DNA from: Micrasema longulum
Lineage: Eukaryota; Arthropoda; Insecta; Trichoptera; Brachycentridae
NCBI GenBank assembly: GCA_022494885.1
Contig: JAGVSM010003642.1
Location: 62,001 to 126,000, forward strand
Reading direction: 5' to 3'
Length of the DNA stretch: 64,000 bases
The notes under the pieces were generated by a model, which did not search any database, was not told the origin of the DNA, and saw nothing but the letters and a program-made list of their open reading frames with translations. Made by a program: the position numbers and the translations under genes. Numbering within the stretch: position 1 is the first letter of the stretch; every line of letters starts with the position of its first letter. Positions 20,791 to 31,728 of the stretch are shown in pieces.

Positions 20791-21119
20791 TAATGTATGA
20801 ATAATAAATAAAATAAAATTGAAAAAACAATAGGCATCTCTCCCCCCCTCCGGCAACTACACGTAGAACGGACCATCTTCCAGGAATTTAGCAAACAACA
20901 TATGTTTGCACATGTGCGACACTATATGACAGTGACTAGCGACTATCCGAAATCTACGAAAGCTACCCTTCGGATATTTTTATTTGTTATGTTATCCAGA
21001 GTGGTGAAACGGTGCTTTATATGTTTAGTTTTTTGTTGTTTACTTTTAAACACGAACACATTACAAATTAACTATTATGCTCAATGTTCATTTTTTAAAT
21101 TTATTGATAATTATAAGTT

Positions 21120-21430
21120 GCTAGAATTTCACTCGTCCATGCACTTTGTAGCTGTAAGACGATTAGTAATCTAGCTTCAATGGGTAAATGTTATCAAATA
21201 TCCTTATTTAGTAAATGGGGTCTAGAGTTCCAACCGTCAATGCGCTCAGTAGCTGCAAGACTTGTTTTAATCTAACCTCTATTTTTATGAATTCGTTTTT
21301 TATTTATTTTTTTGAAAATATCACTTAAATTCTTTACTCCATTGTCAATTAAAAAACAAAATGTAAATAAGGGGTAGATTTATTTTATTAATTTTCCATC
21401 CGCTCTGTAGCTGCAAGACGTGCTGTGATA
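21120..21430 (+). repeat. Three tandem-like copies of the 'gtagctgyaagac' motif
   Basis: The motif occurs at 21135-21190, 21238-21285 and 21395-21430 with variable spacing, each preceded by an A/T-rich segment. Single copies are at 16085 and 32830. Confidence 0.5.
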
Positions 21431-21500
21431 TTTATTTATTGTACAGCGCCCTTAAGGTTATTTTCAAAAAACAGCAATATAAATTATCCGAATATATATA
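21425..21500 (+). mobile_element. L2/CR1-like LINE 3' end
   Basis: 'tgtacagcgcccttaagg' and 'aacagcaatataaatta' match the 3' end of the L2-like copy at 5400-5465. Confidence 0.6.
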
Positions 21501-21714
21501 TATTTCAAAAATGATTTATAATTTCATTTATTTCTGAGGATAAAAATGCACCATAATTTAAAATATTTGATATTTATTTGGAAGCTTCGCTGTCTGTCTT
21601 TAAACCTTTTCTTTATTATGTAATTCAATAACTGTTTTTTATTTGTTCTTGTAAAATAAATTAATAAATAAGTTTTGTTCTATGTATATTTTGTTTAAAA
21701 TAAATAATGGTTTA

Positions 21715-21765
21715 TCTTTGTTATTGTTGATATCCCTAAAAATAAAATAAAAGGGGTAAGTGTTT
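21715..21765 (+). mobile_element. LINE tail (GATATCCC family)
   Basis: 'ttgttgatatccctaaaaa' plus A-rich tail, as at 400-425. Only the tail is recognisable. Confidence 0.4.
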
Positions 21766-22009
21766 GACCACTTAGTAGATCAGTTTAATGATCAATATTT
21801 ATTTAAAATATTTAAATGATCATTATATTTATTTTGAAAAACAAACTACGATGATACAAAACTATGTTGCCGTCATAAGCGAAAAGGGCAGTTTTCTTAC
21901 AAAAATTACAAACCGAGTTAAATATGAGGTAATGTTCTACTTGAAACTTTGAACCATTCGGTACATGCAATGAGCAGTAAATAAAATATTTCAGTGCAAA
22001 AAACGATAC

Positions 22010-22465
22010 AATGATTAAAATAAATATAAAACAACGTTTAAACAAGAATTTAAACAATCTTGATATATTTAACACTCCATATAATAGGTGCAAAAGAGGA
22101 CTAATAGGTTTGATTCAAAATGAGGAGAATAGACGTTTTATTTTCTGTTTATTTTTCGTCATCAAATCAAATGCAATTTTCCACTCCTACTTTACTTTAT
22201 CCATTCTTTACCACTCCTCATCAATTTCCTTCTTTTCTTTCCCATTATCTCCTTGTTTTGTTCATGTTTCCCTTATTTTATTTTAATATTTATGAATTTT
22301 TATTATTTATGGAGTTTAAACCGTCGTCGCTTTATTTTAGTATAATTAAGTACAAGGATAGCAGGCCCTTATATTAAAAAAAAAATTAAACGTTTCTATT
22401 TTTAATTATTTAATTTGTTGTTGTTAACCTGTATATCTGTTTGTATTCCAAATAAATAAAATAAA
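22010..22465 (+). mobile_element. LINE 3' end, second copy of the 18445 family
   Basis: It begins with the last codons of the C-terminus (LDIFNTPYNRCKRGLIGLI), then a stop, then a 3' UTR that includes 'aaaccgtcgtcgctttat' and 'aacctgtatatctgtttg', and ends in (AATA)n/(AAAT)n. It is in the opposite orientation to 18445-19160 and more severely 5'-truncated. Confidence 0.75.
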
Positions 22466-22474
22466 ATTGCTTTT

Positions 22475-22620
22475 TAATCAATTTTTTTTGTCGACCGGTT
22501 TCAAAGCTGCACAAGCTTCTTTATCAAGGTACAATTAACTAACCTTGATAAAAAAACTTGTTTTGGTTTGAAACCGGTCGGTTGAAATACTAAAAAAAAA
22601 GGTTCAAACAATTTATTAAA
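22475..22620. mobile_element. Foldback with hammerhead-like arms
   Basis: The arms 'gtcgaccggtttcaaagct' and 'ggtttgaaaccggtcggttg' are inverted copies about 70 bases apart. In the right arm AACC (22541-22544) and GGTT (22580-22583) can pair around TTGATAA..., GAAAC and ACCGGT, C. It is immediately downstream of a LINE tail. Confidence 0.6.
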
Positions 22621-23490
22621 TAAATGTTTTATTATAATAAATAATCACGAATTAAGTGTATAAAACATATTTTTTTGGAAAATACAATGTTTTATTTTTA
22701 TTCTTAAGTTTTTAAATCAATAACACAGTGTCTAGGGATTGAACAAAATAACGGCGTAGATATTAAACTAATTGGTTTTATGCATACAAACAATTGACAA
22801 ACTGTGTTTTCACACATGATAATTTAAAGTTTTTGATAATTTGCATAAAGTTTATAAATACTCCAAAGTGTTATATCTCAAAATGAATATATGTCTATAG
22901 TGTGTAAAAACATCATCGCTCTTATGCCATATTCTAAGAAGAAAATACGAGAGTACGTTTGCATGAAGAAAAGTCCGACCGCGTATCCTCTAAGTAATAA
23001 AAACATATCAATCTTAACTTTCATTCACCTTTTAATAAGTTAATCAGTAAAAAATTGTAAGCCATGCTGTACATGCTGAAGTAAAGAGTTTAAGACTCGA
23101 AATTCCCAACAGAAAGGGGCAAAAAGCCAAAGAAAATATTTAGGCAGTTTGCCAACAATGGTATTGCTTCATCTTCATGAAGAAAAGAGTGAAAAAGAAC
23201 TTTAAAAATATTTAACAAATTTGTTTCATTGCAATAAGCAAAAGAACCTTATCGGATGGAACGTGACGTGACATTTTTGTATTGTTAATTAGTCCTTTTT
23301 TTTGTCAAAAAATACTATTTTATTGAATTGTTTTAATTTATTTGCATTTTTCAAATACACATCTCCACGTTCAGGGGGGTGAAGAATACAGTTTTCGTAT
23401 GAAATAGAACCAGAGTGTTTTCTCGACTCGATGGCTTATCTAAGATAAATATCCTGAATTTCAAGTGGATATAAGTCCTTATTTAAATTT
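22620..23490. other. Interval without recognised feature
   Basis: About 870 bases with no coding resemblance and no second copy that I noticed. Confidence 0.35.
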
Positions 23491-23494
23491 ATTT

Positions 23495-24364
23495 CAACAG
23501 AGAGGGAAAAAGTTTTCGAGAAGAAATTTGGAAGTCTAGGCATTTACAGGGCTTATGACCTGTCATTGGCTGGTTTAAGTGGCCACTTTACACACTGTGT
23601 AACATTCACCATTCTGCCCATGTTTGAACATCCACATTTCCTCAACTCTTCCATCTGTTGACTTTTGTGAAGTAAAAGAGCTGAAACCTTTATCACGTTG
23701 GGTGAGATTCATCCGGCTGAACCAAATCACCTACTAGGCAACGCCTGGAAACAATTTTCCAATTTTTATACTTCTTCTTTTACCAGGTGGTAATTCAACA
23801 ATGTTTGATTATGTCCAAATGCTTGCAGACTGGCTGGATTTCCTCCCTAGGGAGTTGTTCATATTTAAATTTATTTCAACAGAGAGGAAAAAGTTTTCGA
23901 GAAGAAATTTGGAAGTCTAGGCATTTACAGGGCTTATGACCTGTCATTGGCTGGTTTAAGTGGCCACTTACACACTGTGTAACATTCACCATTCTGCCCA
24001 TGTTTGAACATCCACATTTCCTCAACTCTTCCATCTGTTGACTTTTGTGAAGTAAAAGAGCTGAAACCTTTATCGCGTGGGTGAGATTCATCCGGCTGAA
24101 CCAAATCACCTACTAGGCAACGCCTGAAAACAGTTTTCCAATTTTTATACTTCTTCTTTTACCAGGTAGTAATTCAGCAATGTTTGATTTTGTCCAAATG
24201 CTTGCAGACTGGCTGGATTTTCTCCCTAGGGAGTTGTTCATATTTAAATTTATTTCAACAGAGAGGGAAAAAGTTTTCGAGAAGAAATTTGGAAGTCTAG
24301 GCAGGGCTTATGACCTGTCATTGGCTGGTTTAAGTGGCCACTTTACACACTGTGTAACATTGGT
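23495..24364 (+). repeat. FB380 tandem array, about 2.3 units
   Basis: Two complete head-to-tail units start at 23495 and 23877 (382 and 379 bases), each beginning CAACAGAGAG and ending with 'ctccctagggagttgttca'. A third, truncated unit starts at 24256. The copies differ at only a handful of positions, so the amplification looks recent. No ORF of note is present. Confidence 0.85.
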
Positions 24365-24640
24365 TCAATGGTGAATCTCACCACGTGATAAAGGTTTCAG
24401 CTCTTTCCTTCACAAAAGTCAACAGATGGAAGAGTTGAGAGTGAATGAATGGCTGTTAAAATGAATGAACCAGATAACAATAACCCTTAAACCTCAAGCT
24501 GCCTCATCTCACTTTCAGAACTTCTTCTTTCACTCTGTTGAAATAAATTTAAATATGAACAACTCCCTAGGGAGGAAATCCAGCCAGTCTGCAAGCATTT
24601 GGACATAATCAAACATTGTTGGATATAAGTCCTCCTCGTT
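24365..24640 (-). mobile_element. FB380 inverted, internally deleted copy closing the array
   Basis: At 24365 the orientation flips: 'gtgaatctcaccacgtgata' (to 24440), then after about 90 unrelated bases 'tgaacaactccctaggga' and 'ccagccagtctgcaagc' are in reverse orientation. The whole locus is therefore a large imperfect inverted repeat. Confidence 0.7.
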
Positions 24641-24644
24641 GTGT

Positions 24645-24890
24645 TGTGGTTGGCGTGTTTTCATACTCTTCTTAAGGTCCTAAGTTTGATTCCTAGCAGA
24701 GTCGGGAAATCTTGACCTCCGTTGTGCAATTCCTATGGCACATGACGCACGCACTAAAGGTTTCGGGTTCGTTTCACGGTGAGAACATATATTAATTATA
24801 TTTTTCGCAAGCCTGGGTGTTCTTTGCTAAAATTTACCAATGTAATTAGGCCACCTGGTCTGTTTTGGTGCGCAAAAAATAATGGTTTTA
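24645..24890 (+). mobile_element. Diverged, apparently dimeric SINE-A
   Basis: A first tRNA-like head ('ggtcctaagtttgattccta') is followed by a second with 'aggtttcgggttcgtttcac' and then the SINE-A body ('gcctgggtgttct', 'ggccacctggtctgttttgg') and A-rich tail. Many substitutions indicate age. Confidence 0.65.
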
Positions 24891-24929
24891 AAGTTTATAA
24901 AATTTAATAAATCGGTAAATTCAGTTAAT

Positions 24930-25010
24930 CAACTTGTGGTCCCATGGCTAGTGTAAAGAACCCACGAATCAGCGGTCTGAGGTTCAAACCCCACTCTACC
25001 CCAAGTTGAT
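24930..25010 (+). mobile_element. tRNA-like SINE head, family C
   Basis: 'ggtcccatggctagtgtaa' followed by 'ggtctgaggttcaaacccc' gives A-box-like and B-box-like segments. A reverse copy lies at 51415-51490. Ends do not form an acceptor stem. Confidence 0.5.
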
Positions 25011-25199
25011 TTTTATTTTCTAATATACATCTAGTTACAATTCGTTTTTAATTTTAATTTTTATCTTCTTTTACAAGCTCTTATGCTTGAAGACAGACTT
25101 ACACTAGGTAATTGATGCAAGTTTAATATGTATTTTATACAATAGAAGTATGGAACATTGACAGTTTTCATTAGTCATCCATACAATAAAATTAAAGTT

Positions 25200-25440
25200 A
25201 TTATTAACTAAATGGAAAGTAGAAGTCCAGGCATTAAAGGGACTAACGACCTATCAGTGACGGGTAAAAGTTTCTACTTTACAATTGTGTAAGATTCACC
25301 TTTCTGTCTATGTTTAAACATCAACATTTAATCAACCATTCCATTTGTTGACTTTCATGAAGTAAAAGAACTGAAACTTTTTTGTGGGTGAGATTCATCC
25401 GGCTGAACCAATCCACCTACTAGGCAACGCATAAAAAAAT
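25200..25440 (+). mobile_element. FB380 fragment, diverged
   Basis: It matches the FB380 body ('agattcatccggctgaacca', 'cacctactaggcaacgc'). It is older than the 23.5 kb array, with many substitutions and no clean ends. Confidence 0.7.
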
Positions 25441-26420
25441 GTATTTATTGTACCGGTCAGTTTAATATTTTACTTCACAAAAGTCAAAAAATTGAAATAA
25501 AACCAGCTCAAATATTTGAAAAACCCTGAAGGAGCTTCTCACTCAAATCCCCCCCTAAGGAAAATCCAGTCTTAAAACCATTTTTTTTAAATAGATTTTG
25601 TTCTTGAAAACTAAACACACTCTTCCAAAATATTAAACACTCTCGGTACGATAAAAGAGATGAATCTCTGAGCAAAAATTGTTCGGGTTTTGGGTTTTAC
25701 ATAATTCATTCGCTAGGAAAACTTTTGACAAACGTTTTGATAATACCTCTTTATGTGAACAAATAAATTAAAAATAAAAATATATAAAATTAAATACTTA
25801 TAATACAAACGTGTTCGTAATTCTTGTGTTTTAAATGGATTGAGTCGGTCTGTCTGAGCCAAGTCGGAGCGGGGCGTTTTAAGCTAAAAAACTTCAGAAG
25901 TTTGCATGCTGACTGAGATATACTCCACTAACTCACTCCACTAATCTCCTGGAACAGGATAGCCGTAAACCATCGCTTGACACATTTATTGCTTCTTTAA
26001 ACTGGAACTTCATTTACAGCAGAGAATATAGCAGGTCACTGGATTCACAAGGATATTAATCATTACTTCGTACCAAGAGCCAATATATTGGTATTTCAAA
26101 TAGAAGAAAATAACAGAATCGCATTTTTCTGTTATATTTTTCTTTAGTGATTTATAAAAAAATACGCAACGTTCAGCTCCTTTAATTTGTAGGATTTAGG
26201 TTGGTGAGGGGTTGGAGCTTCTACCCCAGTTGGAGATAGACCGAAAACACGAGAGTGTATTTAAAGTGTATTTATTATATGGCGAATAAATGTACGGAAC
26301 TGAAGCACGAAAGCACCGGCAATTAGGCGCGTGCGGTGCATATTATCATTAGGAATGCTGACAAAAAAAATCATGAGCTTACATTTAGTAAAGGCTATTA
26401 TAGTACATATATTTTTTTTA
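25440..26420. other. Interval with no confident gene
   Basis: Around 25930-26060 one frame reads SLDTFIASLNWNFIYS, which has a retroelement-like feel but is too short to assign. The segment 25840-25890 is GC-richer. Nothing else is recognisable. Confidence 0.3.
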
Positions 26421-26590
26421 AACTTTTTTTTATATCCTTTCTAACTAATTTCACTTATTTTTTCTGTATATTCTGTGTTAATTATTCAGTATTTTAGCGT
26501 GTATTTTATTTTAATTTTTTGTAAATGCCTTTTGGGCGTCAATGAGCAAAATAAATAAAAAATAATAAATATAGGTAGATATCTAATGAA
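26420..26590 (+). mobile_element. LINE 3' end (GCCTNTTGGGCGT family)
   Basis: 'aatgccttttgggcgtcaat' followed by (AATA)n-like tail. The same ending closes the coding relic at 57318-57735, so this is a more truncated member of that LINE family. Confidence 0.55.
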
Positions 26591-26669
26591 AATAAATATT
26601 GCAAAGAATCATTTTTGTAAAGCGCGCTTGAGATTCTATATGTGTATTATGAAGATGATCTTATGTTAG

Positions 26670-27215
26670 TTTTCCATTATAAAACAATAATTAATAGTTG
26701 ATAATTTGTAAATTAATGGAACACAGGAGCAGGCGCGTCTAGTTCTAAAATTTTCGTTGAATTTAAATAACACGCTATTAAACTTTATTCTATTCGTTAT
26801 TACAGTCGCTTTTTATTTGCATTACTCAAGTTTGATGCTTTTACTTACGTTAGTCTCGTAGAACAACATGACAACGTTCTGAATTGTAATGCGCGTGCGC
26901 GGAAATTCGAACATTTGTAATAAAACTGGACTTAAAATGAAAAGTACTAGGTATCCAGATTACAGCGTATCAAACGAATACTTTCAACTATCAAGGCTAA
27001 GGTACCTTTATATTGGAAATTCACACACGTGTTAAGGTATGTATACTGGAAACCTTTTTTAAAATTGTAAATTGCATGCGCTAGAACATTTTGTGCGATA
27101 ATTCTAGGAATATTTTTAGCCTTTTTAATAATAAAACACATTATTTTATTTTCAAATATTCAAGGGATGCACCGCATCCACGATATTTATAGACGAAACG
27201 TGCCTGCTAGCAACG
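26670..27215 (+). repeat. H-family dispersed repeat, copy 1
   Basis: It shares scattered blocks in order with 39965-40745: 'aataattaatagttga', 'gcgtgcgcggaaattcg' (as gcatgcgtgaaaattcgg), 'ggtatgtatactg', 'ttctaggaata' and 'aagggatgcaccgcatccac'. The ends 'aggcgcgtctag' and 'acgtgcctgctagc' look like diverged inverted ends. About 550 bases, no coding. Confidence 0.6.
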
Positions 27216-27594
27216 ATGATTTAAGGTGGCTGCACTTGGACTACATGCTAGTACTGAGTGACAGCGTTGAGCTGACTTGGTTGGGCTGACTCTTTGGGCT
27301 GGCTGACGTAACCACACACTGTGGTCTTTTAATGAGCCGCGTTCCTTTGTTCCTCATGTCTCTATATAAGGAACGAAGTTTATGTTTTTAATTAGCTTGC
27401 TCTTATGTAGACGGTCGGTTTATGTGCAATACTGTTGGTCTTGCTGAATATGTAGAATTGTATTTAATATAAAATAATGACTTGGTTTGTCGGTCATTGC
27501 TATGTATTGAAGGTGAAATGATTAAGCATATTCGTATCTCCGATCATGGACTGAGGCCCCCACAAATTAGTTATTAAATATTATGAGAATGAAA

Positions 27595-27660
27595 ATTTAA
27601 ACGTTTTGTTTTTAACCATTTATAATTCATTCAATTTCTGACCGCTTTCGGAGCTACAAG
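27595..27660 (-). mobile_element. PLE-type terminal arm, left piece
   Basis: 'ttttgtttttaaccattt' and 'gaccgctttcggagctacaag' resemble the left arm at 22475 and 17150. It appears to continue after the inserted TIR element at about 28088 ('gatcccttatcaa'). Confidence 0.4.
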
Positions 27661-28087
27661 TGAACGTAGTTATGCAGAAAGCAGCCAGCCATAGAAAAAT
27701 AAAACTGAGATAATAGCCCCTTTGTGAAAATAGTGAATAAACAAATCTACACAACAGTTGGAATGTTTTTGACTTTAACAAATGATAAACAATAAATATA
27801 TAAGATTTTTTTTATATGACAAACAAGAATCCAATTTTGTGTTTGACCAGTTTCAATAATTTTTAAAGTTCGTAAGAATTTTTTTAGTGCTGTGGGTGTT
27901 TTCTGTAAATTTAAAAACGCCGTTTTTGTGATGGACACCATTTTCAAAAGGTGATTAAAACTTTTTTTTATGAAAACGGTCTTGCTGTTTTTAGCAGGAC
28001 GTAGAATCTACTTTACTGCACCCGATAACATCAATATCTATTTTTTCCAAAATTGTGGACTGGCCGCTTTCTGCATAACTACGTTCA
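27661..28087 (-). mobile_element. TIR-T element, copy 1 (28-bp inverted ends)
   Basis: The outer 28 bases, starting TGAACGTAGTTATGCAGAAA, recur inverted at 28060-28087 with a single mismatch. On the minus strand an internal frame (27747-27947) reads KTAFLNLQKTPTALKKFLRT and LKIIETGQTQN. The same peptide block occurs in the 49661-50040 copy, so the family once carried or captured coding sequence. I recognise no transposase. Copies sit inside other repeats. Confidence 0.7.
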
Positions 28088-28429
28088 AGTGATCCCTTAT
28101 CAATATTCAAAACATTAATATAATCCTGTTTTATAATCTTAACAGTCTTACCATAAGTCCAATGTACATACATGTATTGAGATAACAAGTCAAATCATTG
28201 TATCGAGTAGTATTTTGTGTTTGAGAAGGTGTGAAGTGAGAGGTGAGTGGGGTTAAAGTTCAATCATTTGCACGTCTTGTTCTCAGCAAAACATTTACAA
28301 ATGATTGACTGATTTACATTGAGAGTACCTTGAATTATCCAACTATGTAAGGAAATTCAATCCATCTATTCTTCACATTTGTTTGATAATGCACTAACAG
28401 GGCGAAACAATTGTCACGAAATTTTTGTT

Positions 28430-29190
28430 TTTAGAAATTTTTTAGAAATCTTAAAAATTAAAAAAGCGATTCATAATAAAAAAACAATAATAAACTTAAT
28501 GCTTTAAGTGATGTCCCATCTCTGTTGCAATCAATTTCTTTTCATGTTCCCAACCGTGTCACCAGAAGTCAAAATCTGCTATTTATAAAATCTTCTAAAA
28601 GCAACTTTGGTTTTTATGCCCCAGAATGTGTAGATTAGTCAATTCATCACATGACTTGGAATTTTTTGGGATAGATCTTCCGGCTTTTTGTAGATCTCTT
28701 TGCGACTAAACAGTGTGGGATGAAGTTGGATTGGCATGGTTTAGCTCAAAGTTTTTGGTCTTTCATTTTTTTAAATATATTTTATACTGTTATTTTTTTG
28801 CCTTTGTTTGTCTTTGCTAAATAGTTATATGTTCTTTTTTTTCAGTTTCTTGCATTTATGTTTCTTCATGTAACTGTTGAAATTGGCTTAGGCCTTACGT
28901 ATGTAATAAATAAAAAATTAAATATTATTGACCAAATAAACAATATTTCTTTTAGTCCTCTCCTGTCTTACTTTGAAAATAATGATATCAAATTACCAGC
29001 CGCGTAAGGAAAAAACGACTTGATTTATTGGGTTCACGTGTAGTATTTAGTGAACATGATTGGAATAAAAAAAAGGGATCAATTCATTAGTTACGTAAAC
29101 CTTGAAGAAGCTTGTTTGCTTTGAAACCGGTCTGTGAAAAATTAAAATTATTGGTCAAAAACAAAGTTGTTTTATTAATTTATTATAATG
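28430..29190 (+). pseudogene. PLE relic with a nested LINE
   Basis: PLE C-terminal codons (LKIKKAIHNKKT at 28450-28485) break off at a LINE insertion and resume at 28925 with DQINNISFSPLLSYFENND and IKLPAA, then a stop. This matches 17325-17410 and 30640-30760. The 3' part (29010-29180) has 'gggttcacgtgtagtattt' and the arm 'gctttgaaaccggtctgtg'. It is 5'-truncated like the other copies. Confidence 0.7.
28494..28920 (+). mobile_element. LINE C-terminus, inserted into a PLE
   Basis: This matches 38485-38925 over its length: 'aagtgatgtcccatctctg', NRVTRSQNLLFIKSSKSNFG and a 3' UTR ending 'ggcttaggcct' plus A-rich tail. It is 5'-truncated. There is a small deletion before 'agaatgtgtagattag' and the final codons are shifted relative to the 38 kb copy. 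Confidence 0.8.
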
Positions 29191-29224
29191 AATAACCACA
29201 AAGTTACGAAAGAAAGTGCGAGTT

Positions 29225-29345
29225 GGAAAGAAGTGCGTGGTTAAATACACATTCTTTCTAGTCTTTAAAGTGCTGTAACCAAGCATACCCTGGAGGAACT
29301 CAGTGGGATAATTATATATCACTAATTTACTAAAAAACATGGTTA
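29225..29345 (-). pseudogene. Short LINE C-terminal fragment
   Basis: The minus frame reads YPTEFLQGMLGYSTLKTRKN, then VYLTTHFF. The same block (PTEFSRVCLATK..NVYLTKH) is present at 34500-34570, so this is a piece of that LINE family. Confidence 0.5.
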
Positions 29346-29429
29346 ATGTTCGTATGCCTAACTTATTGAATTCATATGAATTTTTTTAATGGATGAAAAA
29401 ACAAAGCATATATTTATAGGCAAAGACAA

Positions 29430-29685
29430 ATAAAACATCATCATCCATGTCCGCTCCCTGCTTGGAGCACATGGCGTTCATGAAGAGCTTCCAGGCATCT
29501 CCATCTGCTGCCGGCTCCTGTGCATTCTTCCAAATCAGGTTCGCATCCCGTAGTTCTAAAATAAATTGCCAACAAACAGTAAGCAGGGAACATCCAGGAT
29601 GTCGAGAACCTGATGCCTTGTTAAGTAGGCAAGCGTGGTTAAGGCTCTCAGGAGGCAACCGCCAATAAGTGTGTTCTGTCCTCAC
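29430..29685 (-). pseudogene. RTE-like 3' end, ELRDANL type, (ATC) tail
   Basis: Minus frame: WRLPPESLNHACLLNKASGS, RHPGCSLLTVCWQFILELRD, ANLIWKNAQEPAADGDAWKL and FMNAMCSKQGADMDDD. PPES...SGSRxPGxxLLT..LRDANLxWxxAQExAADxDAW is the C-terminus of an RTE-like polyprotein, and the last aspartates are encoded by the (GAT)n tail itself. It is open for 99 codons, among the better preserved copies. Confidence 0.8.
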
Positions 29686-30500
29686 CTTTTGAATTTAAAA
29701 TATTGCTTCATCCTAATTTTAGTCCAATAGCAAACTTTCCAAGCCTAAAAATGAACTGTTTCGCAAACTAGTTGTAATAATTTATGTGATGTCTGTTAAT
29801 ATATCCTTAATAATATCGTCCTTATCAATTTAGGTAAGGGCTGGTCTAAAGGTCATAAAACAGTCAATAAGATATTGTTTTAAATAGAACATTACAACCA
29901 GAATTATCTTCTTTTTTCAAAAAAAGAGAATACAATTCTATAAAAAAAGGTTTCAACTTAAGTATTTCAAATATAAACTTTATAAAATAAAGCAGACTCA
30001 AATCAGTGTTTGATTTCTAATATTATAAGTTTAAATAAAAATTGGATTTAACCAACAGGTTTGTTTGTTTTACCATAGTTTATTATTTAATCGGTAGCTC
30101 AGAGTAGACAGTTTGGTGCAACGTTCATAGATTAAAATTCCAAACACATTTTCTACCGCAGTTTCTGAAGCTCTACAGTCTGCAGTTTGTGGCAGAAAAT
30201 AAACGCTGTACGTATTATAAGTTGCTAAACATTACTTCATTTACAACGTGGTTACAGTATTAAACTCGGAAACGTCACGAGTAATAATTAATTCACTAAG
30301 TTATTTCAGAATGCAAAATTATTAAGCAACATTTTAACTAGCTATTGAATTCAACCCGTTTTTAAAGATTGACACGTATTTAAAAAAATCAACAGATAAA
30401 AGATTCGATAAAATATGGGTGTTTAAAAATTGGCTGTACTCGTATACACTGTTTTATCATATACCCTATACGTAGTAACAAAACTGAAAAAATGTATTAA
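29685..30500. other. Interval without recognised feature
   Basis: A/T-rich, no coding resemblance. Confidence 0.35.
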
Positions 30501-30635
30501 CATATTACAACAGAGATGAAGAACATTAAAGAAAAGGTCATATAGAAGTCTAGGTATCTACAAGGCTTATGACCTGTCAATGGCTGGTTTGAGTGGCCAC
30601 TTTACACACTGTGTAACATTCACCATTATTTTTGA
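30498..30635 (+). mobile_element. FB380 left terminus
   Basis: 'taacatattacaacagagat' begins the family's left end; 'gtggccactttacacactg' and 'aacattcaccatt' follow. It is cut by the PLE fragment at 30636. The same left end is at 39025. Confidence 0.75.
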
Positions 30636-30815
30636 AGAAAGACAGGAGAGGACTAAAATAAATATTGTTTATTTGGTAATTGCTTATTGTTTTCTTATTA
30701 TGAATCGCTTTTTCAATTTCTAAGATTTCTCAGTTGTCTAATTTTAATATTTTATTTTCAACATGAAGTACTTTTGATACAGTGTCTTTATTGAAGTTAT
30801 CTAACGTTCCACTAG
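30636..30815 (-). pseudogene. PLE C-terminal fragment
   Basis: The minus frame reads DNFNKDTVSKVLHVENKILK, LDN, stop, EILEIEKAIHNKKTIS, matching 17400-17540 residue for residue in most positions. It is truncated on both sides. Confidence 0.7.
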
Positions 30816-31305
30816 ATGATCCATATTTTAAAAAAGAAATTAATACAATAAAACAGATTGCTTATAATAATTGATATAATGAGAACTTAATCTTAATTTT
30901 AACATATTAGATTGAAAATTTAATTATCTACGAACACGCACAGCGCAAAGATCTATATTTCTCTAAAAACTGCACGTAGATCGTATAGTAACATCACACA
31001 TACAGAGGAATAATAAAATCGAACGTGTGCTATTTTTACTCTGATTTAAAGCAAAGTGTGGTAAAGTGCCTTAAAGACTTGTCAAGTGTTCTGTTAACCA
31101 TTCGCTGTGCAAGAATACCATTTATCGGCTTCCCTTGAGAAAATTCATCCCAGTGATTCATTGCACCCCAAGAGACGCTCTACATCTGAACGTAACGAAT
31201 TTATCTTATTCCAGTAGATGGAAATTCCTGCATTATTGCACACGAAGAGAAGCATGCACTGAATGCATCTGAATACTATTAGTTTTATCTACAACAAATT
31301 GTAGA
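30815..31305. other. Interval without recognised feature
   Basis: No coding resemblance or repeat copy noticed. Confidence 0.35.
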
Positions 31306-31720
31306 ATCTTGACTTATATTAGTAAATATTAGTATCGAACCGCTTACTGACTTTGTATGTCTACTGGTTTCGAGACGTACCCATCTCTCCATCTGAGCAC
31401 TCACTACACCTACATGCAAATACTAAAATACCCATTTGGCTTTACCATCACCGCAGTATATAAATTATTTATGAAAAAAAAAAATTACAAAACGAGTTGA
31501 AGGGATGCAAACACCACCACTAAAAATAAGGTTTAAAATATTCAGTAGTGTATTGGAGAATGGGCTGGGGTAAGAGGTTGGGTATGGGAGGGTCGAGAAA
31601 GTTGAAAGTTACACGTATAATTCATTTTTAAAACAAGAAACTGGCTTTATTGAAAAGATATTTTATTACTTAATGTTATTAAATATTTAAATAGGTGCGA
31701 AGGTTTTCATGGTGACCGTT
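31305..31720 (-). mobile_element. PLE family 2 relic, 3' part
   Basis: The minus strand carries decayed C-terminal sequence (NISFQ-like and CNFQLSRPSHTQPLTP) that matches 60150-60290. It ends in a terminal arm with 'gagatgggtacgtctcgaaa', CCAGTAGACATA and 'ctaatatttactaat'. The arm is a hammerhead-like core. Confidence 0.6.
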
Positions 31721-31728
31721 ATCAATAA

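Noticed and set aside
23495..24364. CRISPR array
   Set aside because: The repeat unit is ~380 bp, contiguous and without short spacers. It is a tandem foldback repeat.
24930..25010. Functional tRNA genes at the tRNA-like segments
   Set aside because: B boxes are good, but the acceptor stems do not pair and several copies continue into a SINE body and A-rich tail. They are SINE heads.
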